Assembly: GCF_003113265.1 (NCBI RefSeq)
Contig: NZ_PUIV01000023.1
Location: 1 to 60,725 of the forward strand
Length of the DNA: 60,725 nucleotides
Source: Methylosinus sporium
GTDB taxonomy: Bacteria > Pseudomonadota > Alphaproteobacteria > Rhizobiales > Beijerinckiaceae
Direction of reading: 5' to 3'
The first letter of the stretch is position 1. Every line of letters begins with the position of its first letter. Under the pieces are notes generated by a model that was given only the letters and a program-made list of their open reading frames with translations, was not told where the DNA came from and did not search any database. Shown here in pieces: positions 27,201 to 34,466 of the stretch. Both the position numbers and the translations under genes were made by a program.

Positions 27201-29650
27201 CAGCGAACGCAGGTCGGCGCGGAGCCGAGCGACCAGAGATCGCGGCCCTCCTCGCGGAAGAACAGAAAGCGTCCGCGCGGATGGGCGTGATCGTCCGGCC
27301 GGCGGGTGAGATCGATCGGCGGGCCGCCGCGCGCGACGCCCTCGACGCGCATCGCGCCCTGCCCATCCTCGAACCATTGGCTGGTGACGAGGCCATTGGT
27401 CAGCTCGAAGGGCTTGGAGCCGGGCGCGCCGCCGGCGCCGGTGATGCCTTCCAGCGGCAGCTTGCCGGCCTTGGCGAGCTGGATCAGCAGGAAGATCACG
27501 AGCGCGATGGAGAGCGCGCCCGCATAGGCCATATAGCCGCCCATGAGATAGGAATAGGACGGCGGCCTCAGATGCGTCATGCGCTCGGCGGCGCCCCAGG
27601 CCTGATCCCACTCCGCGCCGCGCGGAATGTAGAAGGGCAGCAGCAGCGGCGCCCAGGTCGCGAAGCGGCGCAGGCCTTCCGGAATGGCGCGGCTCTTCTG
27701 CGCCTTGCCGATGAAGCGCGCCGCCTTCTCGTCGGCGACATCGCCGCCGACGAAGGAGAGGTTTACCAGCGTCGCGACGCGCAGACCCATATGGTCGAAC
27801 CAGATCAGCACGCGGATGGCGTCATAGGCGAGCAGAGCCGTGAAAATGTCGAGGCTCCAGGCGCGGAAATCCTGGTCCGGCAGCGCGTGATTCATCCATA
27901 TGGCGACGCCGGTGCGGATGAGGCCGTCCTGATTGTACCAGGCCGGATCGGGCGAGGCCTTCAGGAAGGAATAGATGACCGGCGCCATCCACAGGCCCCA
28001 GCGCAGCACGCGCACCGCGTTCTCGACCAGCATGTCGAGACCTTCCCAGCTCGCGAGCTGGCGCAAAGGCGCGAGGCTGCGGCGCACCAGCGCCGTCAGG
28101 AAAAAGAGATTGATCGAGAACAAGGGCGCGGCGAACACCCATTGAATGACGCCCGACAGCGACTCGTCGAAGAAGAGGCGCACGCCGCCGTCGACGAAGC
28201 CGAGATTGGTCGCGCCCCATTTGGAGAAGAGCGGGCGGATCACATAATCGGCGACCGGCCGTCCGTCGGCAGCGTAGCTCAGCGAGATATAGGCGAAGAA
28301 TTTCTTCGCGATCGTCGAGAGCTGATCGGCGTCGAGATACCAGGCCACCGCCCCGCCGACGAGACCGCCGAGGAGCGCGCCGAGCGCATAGACGCGCCAG
28401 CTGCGCAAATGCTGGCGGCGCTTCTGCTGAAGCGCGTAGAGATCGAAGCCCATGTCGACGCCGGCATAGGCGAGAATCCCCGCCCCGGCGCCGAAGAGGA
28501 AACGCGCGCCGCCGTCCTCGCCCGGCAGGCCGAAGAGCAGCGCGAGACCGACCGCCGCGCCGGCGACGAGGCCGCGCGGGAAATTGGCGATCCGTTCATA
28601 TTCATGCCGCAGCCGGGCGTAGAAGGGCGGCGTCGAATCCGTGCTCTCGACAATGGCGCGCAGCAGCGGGAAGGTCGCGGCGCCGATGAGCGCGCCGCCG
28701 ACCGGCCCCGCCGCGACGAGAAACCCGAGCGCCGGCGGGAAGCTCACGATCAGCCCGGCGACCAGCAGCAGCGCCATGAAGACGAAGCCATAGACGGCGC
28801 CCTTGGCGGCGCCGGTCTTCCAGTCGTTGAGCACGATGACGGGGAGCGAGGGCGTTCCGCGCAGCATTCCCGCCATGGCCTGGGTGACGAGATAGGTCTC
28901 TCCCCAAAGGCCGGCCTGGGCGGCGGCGGCGAGCAGCGCGGCGATCACGATCGCGATCGGCGCCGGCAGCAAGGCGACATGCGGATGCGCGCCGAGGCTG
29001 GCGATCTCCGGCGTGACGGCGGCGATCAGAGCGGCGAGGATCAGCACGCCATGCGGGCGCCATTGCTGCGGCAGATAGCGGCCGAGCGCCAGTGGCGCGC
29101 CGACGATGACCGCCTCGTTCAAGAGAAAAACGATGACTGTCCGCGCCGCGACGACGCGCGCCGTCTGCGGAACCTCGAGGCCGAGGAAAAGCAGCCCACC
29201 CAATTCGCCGATGACCCGCGAGCCGAGCGCGACCAGGAGGCTGAACAGGAAGGGGAGAAGGAACAGCGCCGCGCGCAGCGCGAAAGGCGATCCGGGAAGA
29301 ATGGAGACGCCGAGGAGATAGAGGCCGACCGCGGAGCCCGCGCCGATCGGCGTCAATGTGAAAAGGCTGGACAGCGTCTCCGGCGCACGCCAGAGCACGC
29401 CGGACGGATCGCAAAGGAGGGCGAGCCCGCCTATTGCGCAGAAATCGAGCGCGAAATCGACTCCTTGGCGAATGCGCCCCTGCGCCGGCCGCATGAGGAG
29501 CATGGCGGTCGCTGCGAAAAATCCGGCGACGAGCATATGCTCCCTGCCGCCAGCGGCTTCCATGATCGAGACGAGCGAGCAGATCGAGCCGAATGCGATC
29601 CGTCCGAAGCGTGCGCCCACCGTCGGCAGGCCGGCGTCATGAGGCGCCAT
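24206..29650 (-). CDS. Giant membrane-embedded GH94-type (glycosyltransferase 36-like) protein
   Basis: About 1814 residues. The first 700 or so hold many hydrophobic segments separated by short loops; the rest is two carbohydrate-binding/GH94-type units ending in an (alpha/alpha)6 catalytic barrel with QRSGATGYRDQLQD, PNGGCGIADRTHASD and GDWDDG (D1533-D1536), the motif that carries the general-acid Asp of GH94 phosphorylases. NdvB/Cgs cyclic beta-1,2-glucan synthases share this C-terminal half, but I do not see their GT84 polymerase domain in the membrane half, so this is a related but shorter architecture. The ATG at 29650 has a GGAG element 6 bp upstream (TGGAGACCCAT); the open frame extends to 29851 through low-complexity residues. 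A role in periplasmic or surface glucan processing is inference. Confidence 0.75.
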   Translation of the reverse strand: MAPHDAGLPTVGARFGRIAFGSICSLVSIMEAAGGREHMLVAGFFAATAMLLMRPAQGRIRQGVDFALDFCAIGGLALLCDPSGVLWRAPETLSSLFTLTPIGAGSAVGLYLLGVSILPGSPFALRAALFLLPFLFSLLVALGSRVIGELGGLLFLGLEVPQTARVVAARTVIVFLLNEAVIVGAPLALGRYLPQQWRPHGVLILAALIAAVTPEIASLGAHPHVALLPAPIAIVIAALLAAAAQAGLWGETYLVTQAMAGMLRGTPSLPVIVLNDWKTGAAKGAVYGFVFMALLLVAGLIVSFPPALGFLVAAGPVGGALIGAATFPLLRAIVESTDSTPPFYARLRHEYERIANFPRGLVAGAAVGLALLFGLPGEDGGARFLFGAGAGILAYAGVDMGFDLYALQQKRRQHLRSWRVYALGALLGGLVGGAVAWYLDADQLSTIAKKFFAYISLSYAADGRPVADYVIRPLFSKWGATNLGFVDGGVRLFFDESLSGVIQWVFAAPLFSINLFFLTALVRRSLAPLRQLASWEGLDMLVENAVRVLRWGLWMAPVIYSFLKASPDPAWYNQDGLIRTGVAIWMNHALPDQDFRAWSLDIFTALLAYDAIRVLIWFDHMGLRVATLVNLSFVGGDVADEKAARFIGKAQKSRAIPEGLRRFATWAPLLLPFYIPRGAEWDQAWGAAERMTHLRPPSYSYLMGGYMAYAGALSIALVIFLLIQLAKAGKLPLEGITGAGGAPGSKPFELTNGLVTSQWFEDGQGAMRVEGVARGGPPIDLTRRPDDHAHPRGRFLFFREEGRDLWSLGSAPTCVRCEKVSLESEGCTFLYFLMEQGGFAIEAKIALAPDEAVEITRLRLVDLEQRPRKITLATLREWVLNETGVEQRDAAYNAIHIGTWFVGGLNAIIAQNRLLKGGARRDVDRRLSPEVGFHAIGASEGTRLRLIGYEDVKARFYGLGAAGAPDSLRDGDKPRDPSDEGLLFGFEPIASLRAELEISAGGAAEIVIVDGWARDIGAATRTIAKHLSRDFDFASVETALARKRALLHPPAPTEHRYAFAEDGRSLTLRPETPRLYAHTIANAVGQGAVLGNHGDIYSFHGNSRLNSLTPFRMGEGRMTPAGQAIYVYDLARQDAHSATFAPLRRRDAEHEVDYGLGYAIYRSSRDDLELELTVFVPPDQPVEIKLLRIINRHDHERLLQITPAMEIVLAETPNESLGRVEALAGENNRALYFRNPDNNFVQGWAFVSTSIAAEFAETSRRRFLGHESRDPALPYMVEHGHPDAGAPEHQRKVASFSGAIDVPANGESLVVVALGQTPTLESSRILAALASDPAYAVRALEETKRDWEQRLSVLRVKTNRPEFDRLVNDWLPYQLLVSRLWGRSGPAQRSGATGYRDQLQDVLPLIHLAPELARAQILKHAAHQFIEGDAVKWWHDAPNGGCGIADRTHASDPHLWLPYLTIRYVKGTGDDAILDAIEPFLEAELTPPDREGNASVPLTSRDKDALLGHCARAIDYSLDRFGAHGLPLMGTGDWDDGLNLLGAQGRGESVWVGFFLHGILADIAPLFEARGDAERAARYRARAEALRAALDSCWRGDRFLRAYADDGSEVAPMSAMTASWPILSGAVDFARGKETLDNALAALARPDRILLVTPFFDENSRPYPGRSAEYPPGVRENGGQYSHGVSWLVDALTRLALEAEEHGDRAEADALFARAWDAWFAISPLSRLTTPEQADIYGLAPHQQPADVYEGEGYEGRGGWSWYTGAAARMLSAAYGLLGLEMIDGELRLRPDAFESKGELKLESVTWRGKNFSA

Positions 29651-30058
29651 ATGGGTCTCCAGCTTGCGCGCGGCCTGCGGCGGGCGGCGGCCTCCTCCTG
29701 CGCACGAATCGCGGGCGCCCGCTCTCTCGTCGGCCGGAGATTTGCCGGAAGGCGGCGCAAATGTCGACTCTTCCGCAAGCTCTGCTGTCGGCGGAGCCGC
29801 CGCTCGCATCGATGGATGACGAGGAGGCCGCTGGTACAGAGGCCGGATCACCTAATATTCACGTCGAATTATAAGTATTATTCCCGATACCATATTGGCG
29901 GGTCTGTAACGACGGTCATGTTTTATCCGCCATTGTGGTCTAACAAGGCGAAGGCCGCCGCCGATAATGGTGCGATACAGGAGATGAGGAACGCCGGCCG
30001 AAGCGTCACGGCGCCCGGCGCTTTCCGGTCGAATCTCGGTCGCGACAGGGTATAATGA
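29651..30058. other. 408-bp divergent intergenic region
   Basis: It separates the giant GH94-type gene from a plus-strand gene of unknown function. A tract at about 29853-29905 is much richer in A and T than its surroundings (ATAAGTATTATTCC and similar) and is the likely site of promoters for both directions. No coding frame stands out apart from an upstream extension of the GH94 frame. Confidence 0.5.
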
Positions 30059-30853
30059 ATGAGCAACTCCATGCGGTCTTTCGTGCGAATGAGTGAGATG
30101 GACGAGTCGAAAAGGGACAGCCAAGCGGCGACGACCGGCGATGCGTCCGCCGCTGCGGCCCTCGTGACCGACCGGCGGGCCGCCGCCGTCGAGCGGAGCG
30201 GCTCGGGCCAGCGCGCCCTCTCGACGGAGACCAAAGAGACCCGCGTCGCCAATCTGGCCGGGGCGATGCGGCGGGCCCGGCTCGCCAATGCCGAGCGCTC
30301 CGGCGTTCTCGCGGATCTGCGCGACGCCGAGATCGCGCGGCTGGAGATTTTGCGGGATCATTTGGAGCCTGTCCTCGCCCAGGCGCCGAAGGATTGCGAT
30401 CTCTTCGACATCGGCGTCTCGCATGGCGATCGGCCGCGACTGTTCATCGATCATGTCGGCTTCGTCGAAATGGGGCGCGACCGCCGCACCTATCGATTCT
30501 TGCAGGACACGCGCCACGGCCGCATCACGATCGGCGAGACCGACAATGTCGCGACAGTGGTGGAGGCGATCACCGAATATATCGCTCATCGGCTGATCGA
30601 GCGTGAAAAGGCGCTGGGGTTCGATTTCGCCGGACAGGGCGGCGCCCGCGCCTTCACCGAGGAGGCGGCGAAAAAAAAGAAGCAGATCGCCCCGAGATCA
30701 GCAAGCTTGCCCGCCCTCCCACGCCTCGGCGGAGTCGGCGAGAAAATCTATCGGGCGATTTTGTTTCTCGCGCAGGGAGCGGGCGCGGCGGCGTTCTTCT
30801 TTCTGCTTTGGCAGCTCGGCGTCTATGCGATCGGTCCGCATCTGACGCGCTGA
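30059..30853 (+). CDS. Conserved hypothetical protein with C-terminal membrane anchor
   Basis: A 264-residue protein not assigned to a named family. Residues 1-60 are polar and Ala/Ser/Thr-rich; residues about 60-200 look folded, with FDIGVSHGDRPRLFIDHVGF and a TYRFLQDTRHGRITIGETD segment; a basic stretch (KKKKQ) follows, then a membrane segment (AILFLAQGAGAAAFFFLLWQLGVYAI) close to the C-terminus. It is thus a tail-anchored inner-membrane protein with its main domain in the cytoplasm. It ends 6 bp before a convergent phosphoesterase gene. A related form seems widespread in Rhizobiales, from general familiarity, not a search. Confidence 0.75.
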   Translation: MSNSMRSFVRMSEMDESKRDSQAATTGDASAAAALVTDRRAAAVERSGSGQRALSTETKETRVANLAGAMRRARLANAERSGVLADLRDAEIARLEILRDHLEPVLAQAPKDCDLFDIGVSHGDRPRLFIDHVGFVEMGRDRRTYRFLQDTRHGRITIGETDNVATVVEAITEYIAHRLIEREKALGFDFAGQGGARAFTEEAAKKKKQIAPRSASLPALPRLGGVGEKIYRAILFLAQGAGAAAFFFLLWQLGVYAIGPHLTR

Positions 30854-30859
30854 CGCTCT

Positions 30860-31741
30860 TCAAAGCGCGAGCGCGGCCAAATCCCCGATCGTCTCGCCGT
30901 TTTCCAGCATCCCGCGCGAGCGGGCGGAGATGACGATTTTGTCGCCCTCACGCTCGATCGAATAGAGATTATAGGCCGCGCGGTGACTATGCCCGCCGGC
31001 CTTGGCCGAGGCGGAGGCCGCGCCGATGACCGGCGTCTCGCCATGCGCGCCCGGCAGGCGATGCAGGCTGATCTTGTGATTATGTCCGTGCAGCACCAGC
31101 TCGGCGCCATGGCGCGCGATGATCGCCTCCAGCTCGGCGGCGTCGTCGAGGCCGCGCAACGCCTTGGCGCCGCCGCGATGCGGCGGATGATGCAGCAGCA
31201 CGACCCGAACGAGCCCTTCGGCCTTGGTCTTGTCGAGCAGAGCCGCCAATTTCTCGCGCTGCTCTGCGCCGAGCCGGCCCGAGGCGACGAAAGGCGCGGT
31301 CGGAATCGCGGAATCGAGCCCGATGATCGCCACTCCGCCGCGCCGCCGCAGATAGGGGAAGCCCGCACCCTCCTCCGATGTGGTCCAGGGCGCGAAAGTC
31401 TCGGCGACACGCGGGACCGCAGAGGGCACATAGGCGTCGTGATTGCCGGGGGTGAAGCTCACATTCTCGGGACTGCCGAGGCTGGAGAGCCAGAGCCGCG
31501 CCGCCGCGATCTCGGCGTCGAGGCCGATATTGACGATATCGCCGGTCATCGCGACATGATCGGGCTTTTGCGCCGCCATATCTTCGACGAGCCGGCCGAG
31601 CAGGCCCATATCATGCGCCTGCGCGCGCTTATTGATCCAATTGGCGTAGCCGGTGAGCCTCTTGCCAGCGAGCTCGCGCAGGCTCGGCCGCGGGATCGGG
31701 CCGATATGGGCGTCAGAAAGATGAGCGAGCAGAAATCCCAT
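30860..31741 (-). CDS. Calcineurin-like metallophosphoesterase, cytosolic
   Basis: A 293-residue metallophosphoesterase with the complete di-metal signature: LSDAHIG (DxH), TGDIVNIG (GD), PGNHDAY (GNHD), LLHHPPH and LHGHNHK (GHxH). There is no signal peptide, unlike the second phosphoesterase of this window (43508-44416). The order of motifs and length fit the 3',5'-cyclic-nucleotide phosphodiesterase-like group (COG1409), but the substrate is not set by sequence. It lies 9 bp after the mbfA stop on the same strand, so may share the mbfA transcript. Confidence 0.9.
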   Translation of the reverse strand: MGFLLAHLSDAHIGPIPRPSLRELAGKRLTGYANWINKRAQAHDMGLLGRLVEDMAAQKPDHVAMTGDIVNIGLDAEIAAARLWLSSLGSPENVSFTPGNHDAYVPSAVPRVAETFAPWTTSEEGAGFPYLRRRGGVAIIGLDSAIPTAPFVASGRLGAEQREKLAALLDKTKAEGLVRVVLLHHPPHRGGAKALRGLDDAAELEAIIARHGAELVLHGHNHKISLHRLPGAHGETPVIGAASASAKAGGHSHRAAYNLYSIEREGDKIVISARSRGMLENGETIGDLAALAL

Positions 31742-31750
31742 GGGCAGTCC

Positions 31751-32722
31751 TCATGCGCCGCCGATCAATATGCCGGCGGCGAGCACGATGGCGCCGCCGA
31801 GCACGATCTGAAACACCGCCTGCAGGAAAGGCGTATCCATGTAGCGCGCGCGGATGAAGGCGATCGCCCATAGCTCGACGAAGACGACCGCGCCGGCGAT
31901 CGTCGTCGCTATGGCGAAGCTGTCGGGGATCGAATCCGGCACGAGATAGGGCAGAGTATGGCCGAGGCCGCCGAGCGTCGTCATCAGTCCGCAGACGCCG
32001 CCGCGCAGGATCGGCGAGCCGCGGCCGGTCAGCGAGCCGTCATCCGAGAGCGCCTCGGCGAAGCCCATGCTGATGCCGGCGCCGATGGAGGCGGCGAGGC
32101 CGACGAGGAAGGTCTCCCAATTATTGTGCGTGGCGAAGGCGGCGGCGAACAGTGGCGCCAGGGTCGAGACCGAGCCGTCCATCAGCCCGGCGAGGCCCGG
32201 CTGCACATATTGCAGGATGAAGAAGCGCCGATAGGCGATATCCTCCTCCTTTTTCGCGCCGGGCGTGAGGATTTGCGCGCCGAGGCGCATGGCGAGAGTC
32301 TCGTGCCCCTGCTCCGCCGCGGCGAGATCGCCGAGCAGCTTGCGCACGCCGACGTCGGTCGCCCGCGCCGCCGCCCGCTGATAGAAGAGCGCGCTCTCAT
32401 ATTCCATGACTTCCGCTTCCTTGCGGATCGTCTCCAGCGAGAGATTGCGCGTCAGCCAGATCGGCCGGCGGCGCAGAAAGCCCTTCACATCTTCGCGGCG
32501 TATGGGCGGCAGATTGGGGCCGAAACGCTTTTGATAGAGGCTGAGCAGCGCATGGCGATGGGCGCCCTCCTGCTCGGCCATCTCCTCGAAGACCTTGGCG
32601 GATGAGGGATAGCGCTCGGAGAGGTCTTCCGCAAAGCTCTGATAAATGCGGCCGTCTTCCTCTTCCGAGGCGATGGCGACGGCGAGTATCTCGCGTTCCG
32701 TGAGGTCACAGAAGGATTTCAA
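31751..32722 (-). CDS. mbfA: MbfA, membrane-bound ferritin with VIT1 iron-transport domain
   Basis: A 323-residue fusion: ferritin/erythrin-like four-helix domain (residues about 1-150) with di-iron ligands spread over ASEEEDGRIYQ, EEMAEQEGAHRHAL, EAEVMEYESALFYQRA and AAEQGHETL, then a VIT1/CCC1-type membrane domain (about 165-323) with PGLAGLMDGSVSTLAP. MbfA proteins export iron and protect against iron and peroxide stress. I place the start at the TTG at 32722, 7 bp after an AGGAG element (32730-32734 on the plus strand); no in-frame ATG fits the family N-terminus. A palindrome like an Irr box lies 74 bp upstream and suggests repression under iron limitation. Confidence 0.93.
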   Translation of the reverse strand: MKSFCDLTEREILAVAIASEEEDGRIYQSFAEDLSERYPSSAKVFEEMAEQEGAHRHALLSLYQKRFGPNLPPIRREDVKGFLRRRPIWLTRNLSLETIRKEAEVMEYESALFYQRAAARATDVGVRKLLGDLAAAEQGHETLAMRLGAQILTPGAKKEEDIAYRRFFILQYVQPGLAGLMDGSVSTLAPLFAAAFATHNNWETFLVGLAASIGAGISMGFAEALSDDGSLTGRGSPILRGGVCGLMTTLGGLGHTLPYLVPDSIPDSFAIATTIAGAVVFVELWAIAFIRARYMDTPFLQAVFQIVLGGAIVLAAGILIGGA

Positions 32723-32795
32723 TCTTGCGCTCCTTGCGCATGGCGGAGCGACGGCGCTAGTTAGCTCTCGGCGTGCTCGCTCGCGCCGGCGACGA

Positions 32796-32812
32796 ATTAG
32801 AGCGGTTCTAGA
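32796..32812. promoter_or_regulatory. Candidate Irr box (iron control element) upstream of mbfA
   Basis: The 17-mer ATTAGAG-CGG-TTCTAGA (on the mbfA strand TCTAGAA-CCG-CTCTAAT) agrees with about 11 of 14 fixed positions of the rhizobial Irr/ICE consensus, roughly TTTAGAA-N3-TTCTAAA as I recall it. It lies 74 bp upstream of the mbfA start, within a promoter-like stretch (TTCGAC and TAATTC on the minus strand). mbfA is a known Irr target in related bacteria. Confidence 0.6.
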
Positions 32813-32875
32813 GTGTCGAACCATGGAACGCCAGACATTTGAATCGGCGAGGTCTCCCTCGCGGGCGCGGCGCCG

Positions 32876-33349
32876 ATGAGCGGGCCCGGCTGGCGGACCT
32901 TGCTGACGACGCGCCTCGTGGTGCTCGCCGCCACAGTCATCCGACCGATGACGCTCGGCGTGCGCGGTCTCGTCGTGGACGCCGAGCGGCGCGTGCTGCT
33001 GGTGCGGCACACCTATGTCTCGGGCTATTATCTGCCGGGCGGCGGCGTCGAGCCGGGCGAGACGCTCGAGCAGGCGCTGGTGCGCGAATTGGCGGAAGAA
33101 GGCAATATAGAGCTGGAGGCGCCGGCCGAACTGCGCGGCGTCTATCTCAACCGCCGCATCTCCAAGCGCGACCATGTGGCCTTTTTCGTCGCGCGGGCCT
33201 TTCGCCAGAGCGCGCCGCGCGGCCCCGACCATGAGATCGCCGAGGCGGGATTCTTTCCCTTGGACGCGCTTCCCGAGAGCGCGACGCCGGCCACGCGCGC
33301 CCGCATAGCGGAGGTATTCGGCGGCGCGCCGGTCTCTCCCTATTGGTGA
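32876..33349 (+). CDS. NUDIX hydrolase
   Basis: A 157-residue NUDIX protein hydrolysing nucleoside diphosphates linked to another moiety. The Nudix box is GGGVEPGETLEQALVRELAE plus EGNI, matching GX5EX7REUXEEXGU except that the last glycine is asparagine; metal-binding glutamates are intact. An N-terminal hydrophobic segment (LLTTRLVVLAATVI) is unusual for cytosolic members and could be a peripheral membrane helix. Start at the ATG at 32876 (MSGPGW). Divergent from mbfA, and its 3' end overlaps a GNAT gene by 10 bp on the other strand. Confidence 0.88.
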   Translation: MSGPGWRTLLTTRLVVLAATVIRPMTLGVRGLVVDAERRVLLVRHTYVSGYYLPGGGVEPGETLEQALVRELAEEGNIELEAPAELRGVYLNRRISKRDHVAFFVARAFRQSAPRGPDHEIAEAGFFPLDALPESATPATRARIAEVFGGAPVSPYW

Positions 33350-33876
33350 GCGGCAAGACCCGCCACATCCCGCCAGCCATAGGCGATCTGCGGAACGCCG
33401 CGCCAGGAGAGTTCGCGCCCGAAGCGGCGCCCGCCCAGCGCCTCATAGAAGCGTCGGGCGGGAAGATTGTCGCGCAGCACGACGAGACTCGCCCATTTGC
33501 AGCCGCTCGCGCGCATCTCCCGCGCCATCTGCCGCATCATCCGGCGGCCGAGGCCGCGCCGTTGCACGGCGCGGCGTAGGTAGACGGCGCAAATCTCGCC
33601 GCCGCGGCCGAGCCGTCCGCCGAGAACGAACTCATGCGCGCGCCAATGCGTGAAGCCGACAGCCGCTCCGTCCACATCGAAAGCCAGAGCGACGCGCGAT
33701 CCGCTCGACTGAAAAGCCCCACGCCAATGGTCGAGCCGCTCCTCGAGCGTGAGCGCGGCGAAGGTCTCGGCCGGCAGCAGCCCCTCATAGGTCTCGCGCC
33801 AGCAGGCGAGATTGAGCGCCGCGAGCGTCGGCGCATCCTCGGCCGTCGCGGCGCGAATGGAAAATTCGCTCGGCAT
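33340..33876 (-). CDS. GNAT family N-acetyltransferase (copy 1)
   Basis: A 178-residue acetyltransferase. The acetyl-CoA-binding motif A reads AVYLRRAVQRRGLGRRMMR, matching Q/RxxGxG/A. The C-terminus WRGVPQIAYGWRDV resembles that of the next gene (WRGVPEVAYGWRDL), and the N-termini share IRxAT-AxxAxTIAAL and CWxETY, so the two are tandem paralogues. Its start codon follows immediately on the stop codon of copy 2, so they are translationally linked. Substrate unknown. Confidence 0.87.
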   Translation of the reverse strand: MPSEFSIRAATAEDAPTLAALNLACWRETYEGLLPAETFAALTLEERLDHWRGAFQSSGSRVALAFDVDGAAVGFTHWRAHEFVLGGRLGRGGEICAVYLRRAVQRRGLGRRMMRQMAREMRASGCKWASLVVLRDNLPARRFYEALGGRRFGRELSWRGVPQIAYGWRDVAGLAAHQ

Positions 33877-34437
33877 TCACCAGGGCTTCGCCGGCGGCGG
33901 ATCGATCAGCAGCCGAAGATCGCGCCAGCCATAGGCGACCTCCGGCACGCCGCGCCAATCGCCTTCGACGCCGATCTTGCGGCCGCCGAGCTTCTCGTAG
34001 AATTTCCGGGCCGTGAAATTATGCCGCAGCACCCAGAGGCTCCCCCATTCGATCCCGCGCTCGCGCAGCGCCTGCGCCATCACGCGCATGAGGCCGCGCC
34101 CGGCGCCGAGCTGCTGAGCTTCCTTCAACAGATAAATCGCCTGAAACTCGCCGGCATAGCCGCGCTCGCCGAGAATGGCGCTCTGCTGCGCGCCGCAGGC
34201 GGAAAAGCCTATTGCGCTCCCCTCCCGCAGCGCCAGAAACACATTCGGCGGCGGCTGTTGCGGCCCCGCTCCGTCCAATGTCTCACGCCATTGCGCGAGG
34301 CGGGTCTCCAGTGTGTATTCGGCGAGAATTTCCGCCGGCGCCAGAGGCGTATAGGTCTCGCCCCAGCAGGCGACATGGAGGGCGGCGATCGTCTGCGCAT
34401 CCGCCAGCGTCGCCGGTCTGATCTCGATCGCTGTCAT
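33877..34437 (-). CDS. GNAT family N-acetyltransferase (copy 2)
   Basis: A 186-residue acetyltransferase, the upstream partner of the tandem pair. The acetyl-CoA loop is AIYLLKEAQQLGAGRGLMR, again Q-x-x-G-x-G/A, with a GSLWVLRHNFTARKFYEKLG segment typical of GNATs. The open frame begins upstream at 34650 but the ATG at 34437 (MTAIEIRPATLADA) marks the family N-terminus; the extra part would overlap the beta-lactamase gene's 3' end. It shares about half its pattern with copy 1; the pair probably acts on related small amines or peptides. Confidence 0.85.
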   Translation of the reverse strand: MTAIEIRPATLADAQTIAALHVACWGETYTPLAPAEILAEYTLETRLAQWRETLDGAGPQQPPPNVFLALREGSAIGFSACGAQQSAILGERGYAGEFQAIYLLKEAQQLGAGRGLMRVMAQALRERGIEWGSLWVLRHNFTARKFYEKLGGRKIGVEGDWRGVPEVAYGWRDLRLLIDPPPAKPW

Positions 34438-34466
34438 GCGCGATTTTCGAGCAAGACTCGGGCCGG

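Noticed and set aside
26486-30055. Open plus-strand frame of 1189 codons
   Set aside because: It is antisense to the GH94-type gene, is rich in Arg, Ala, Gln and Glu and shows no domain; it is a codon-bias shadow.
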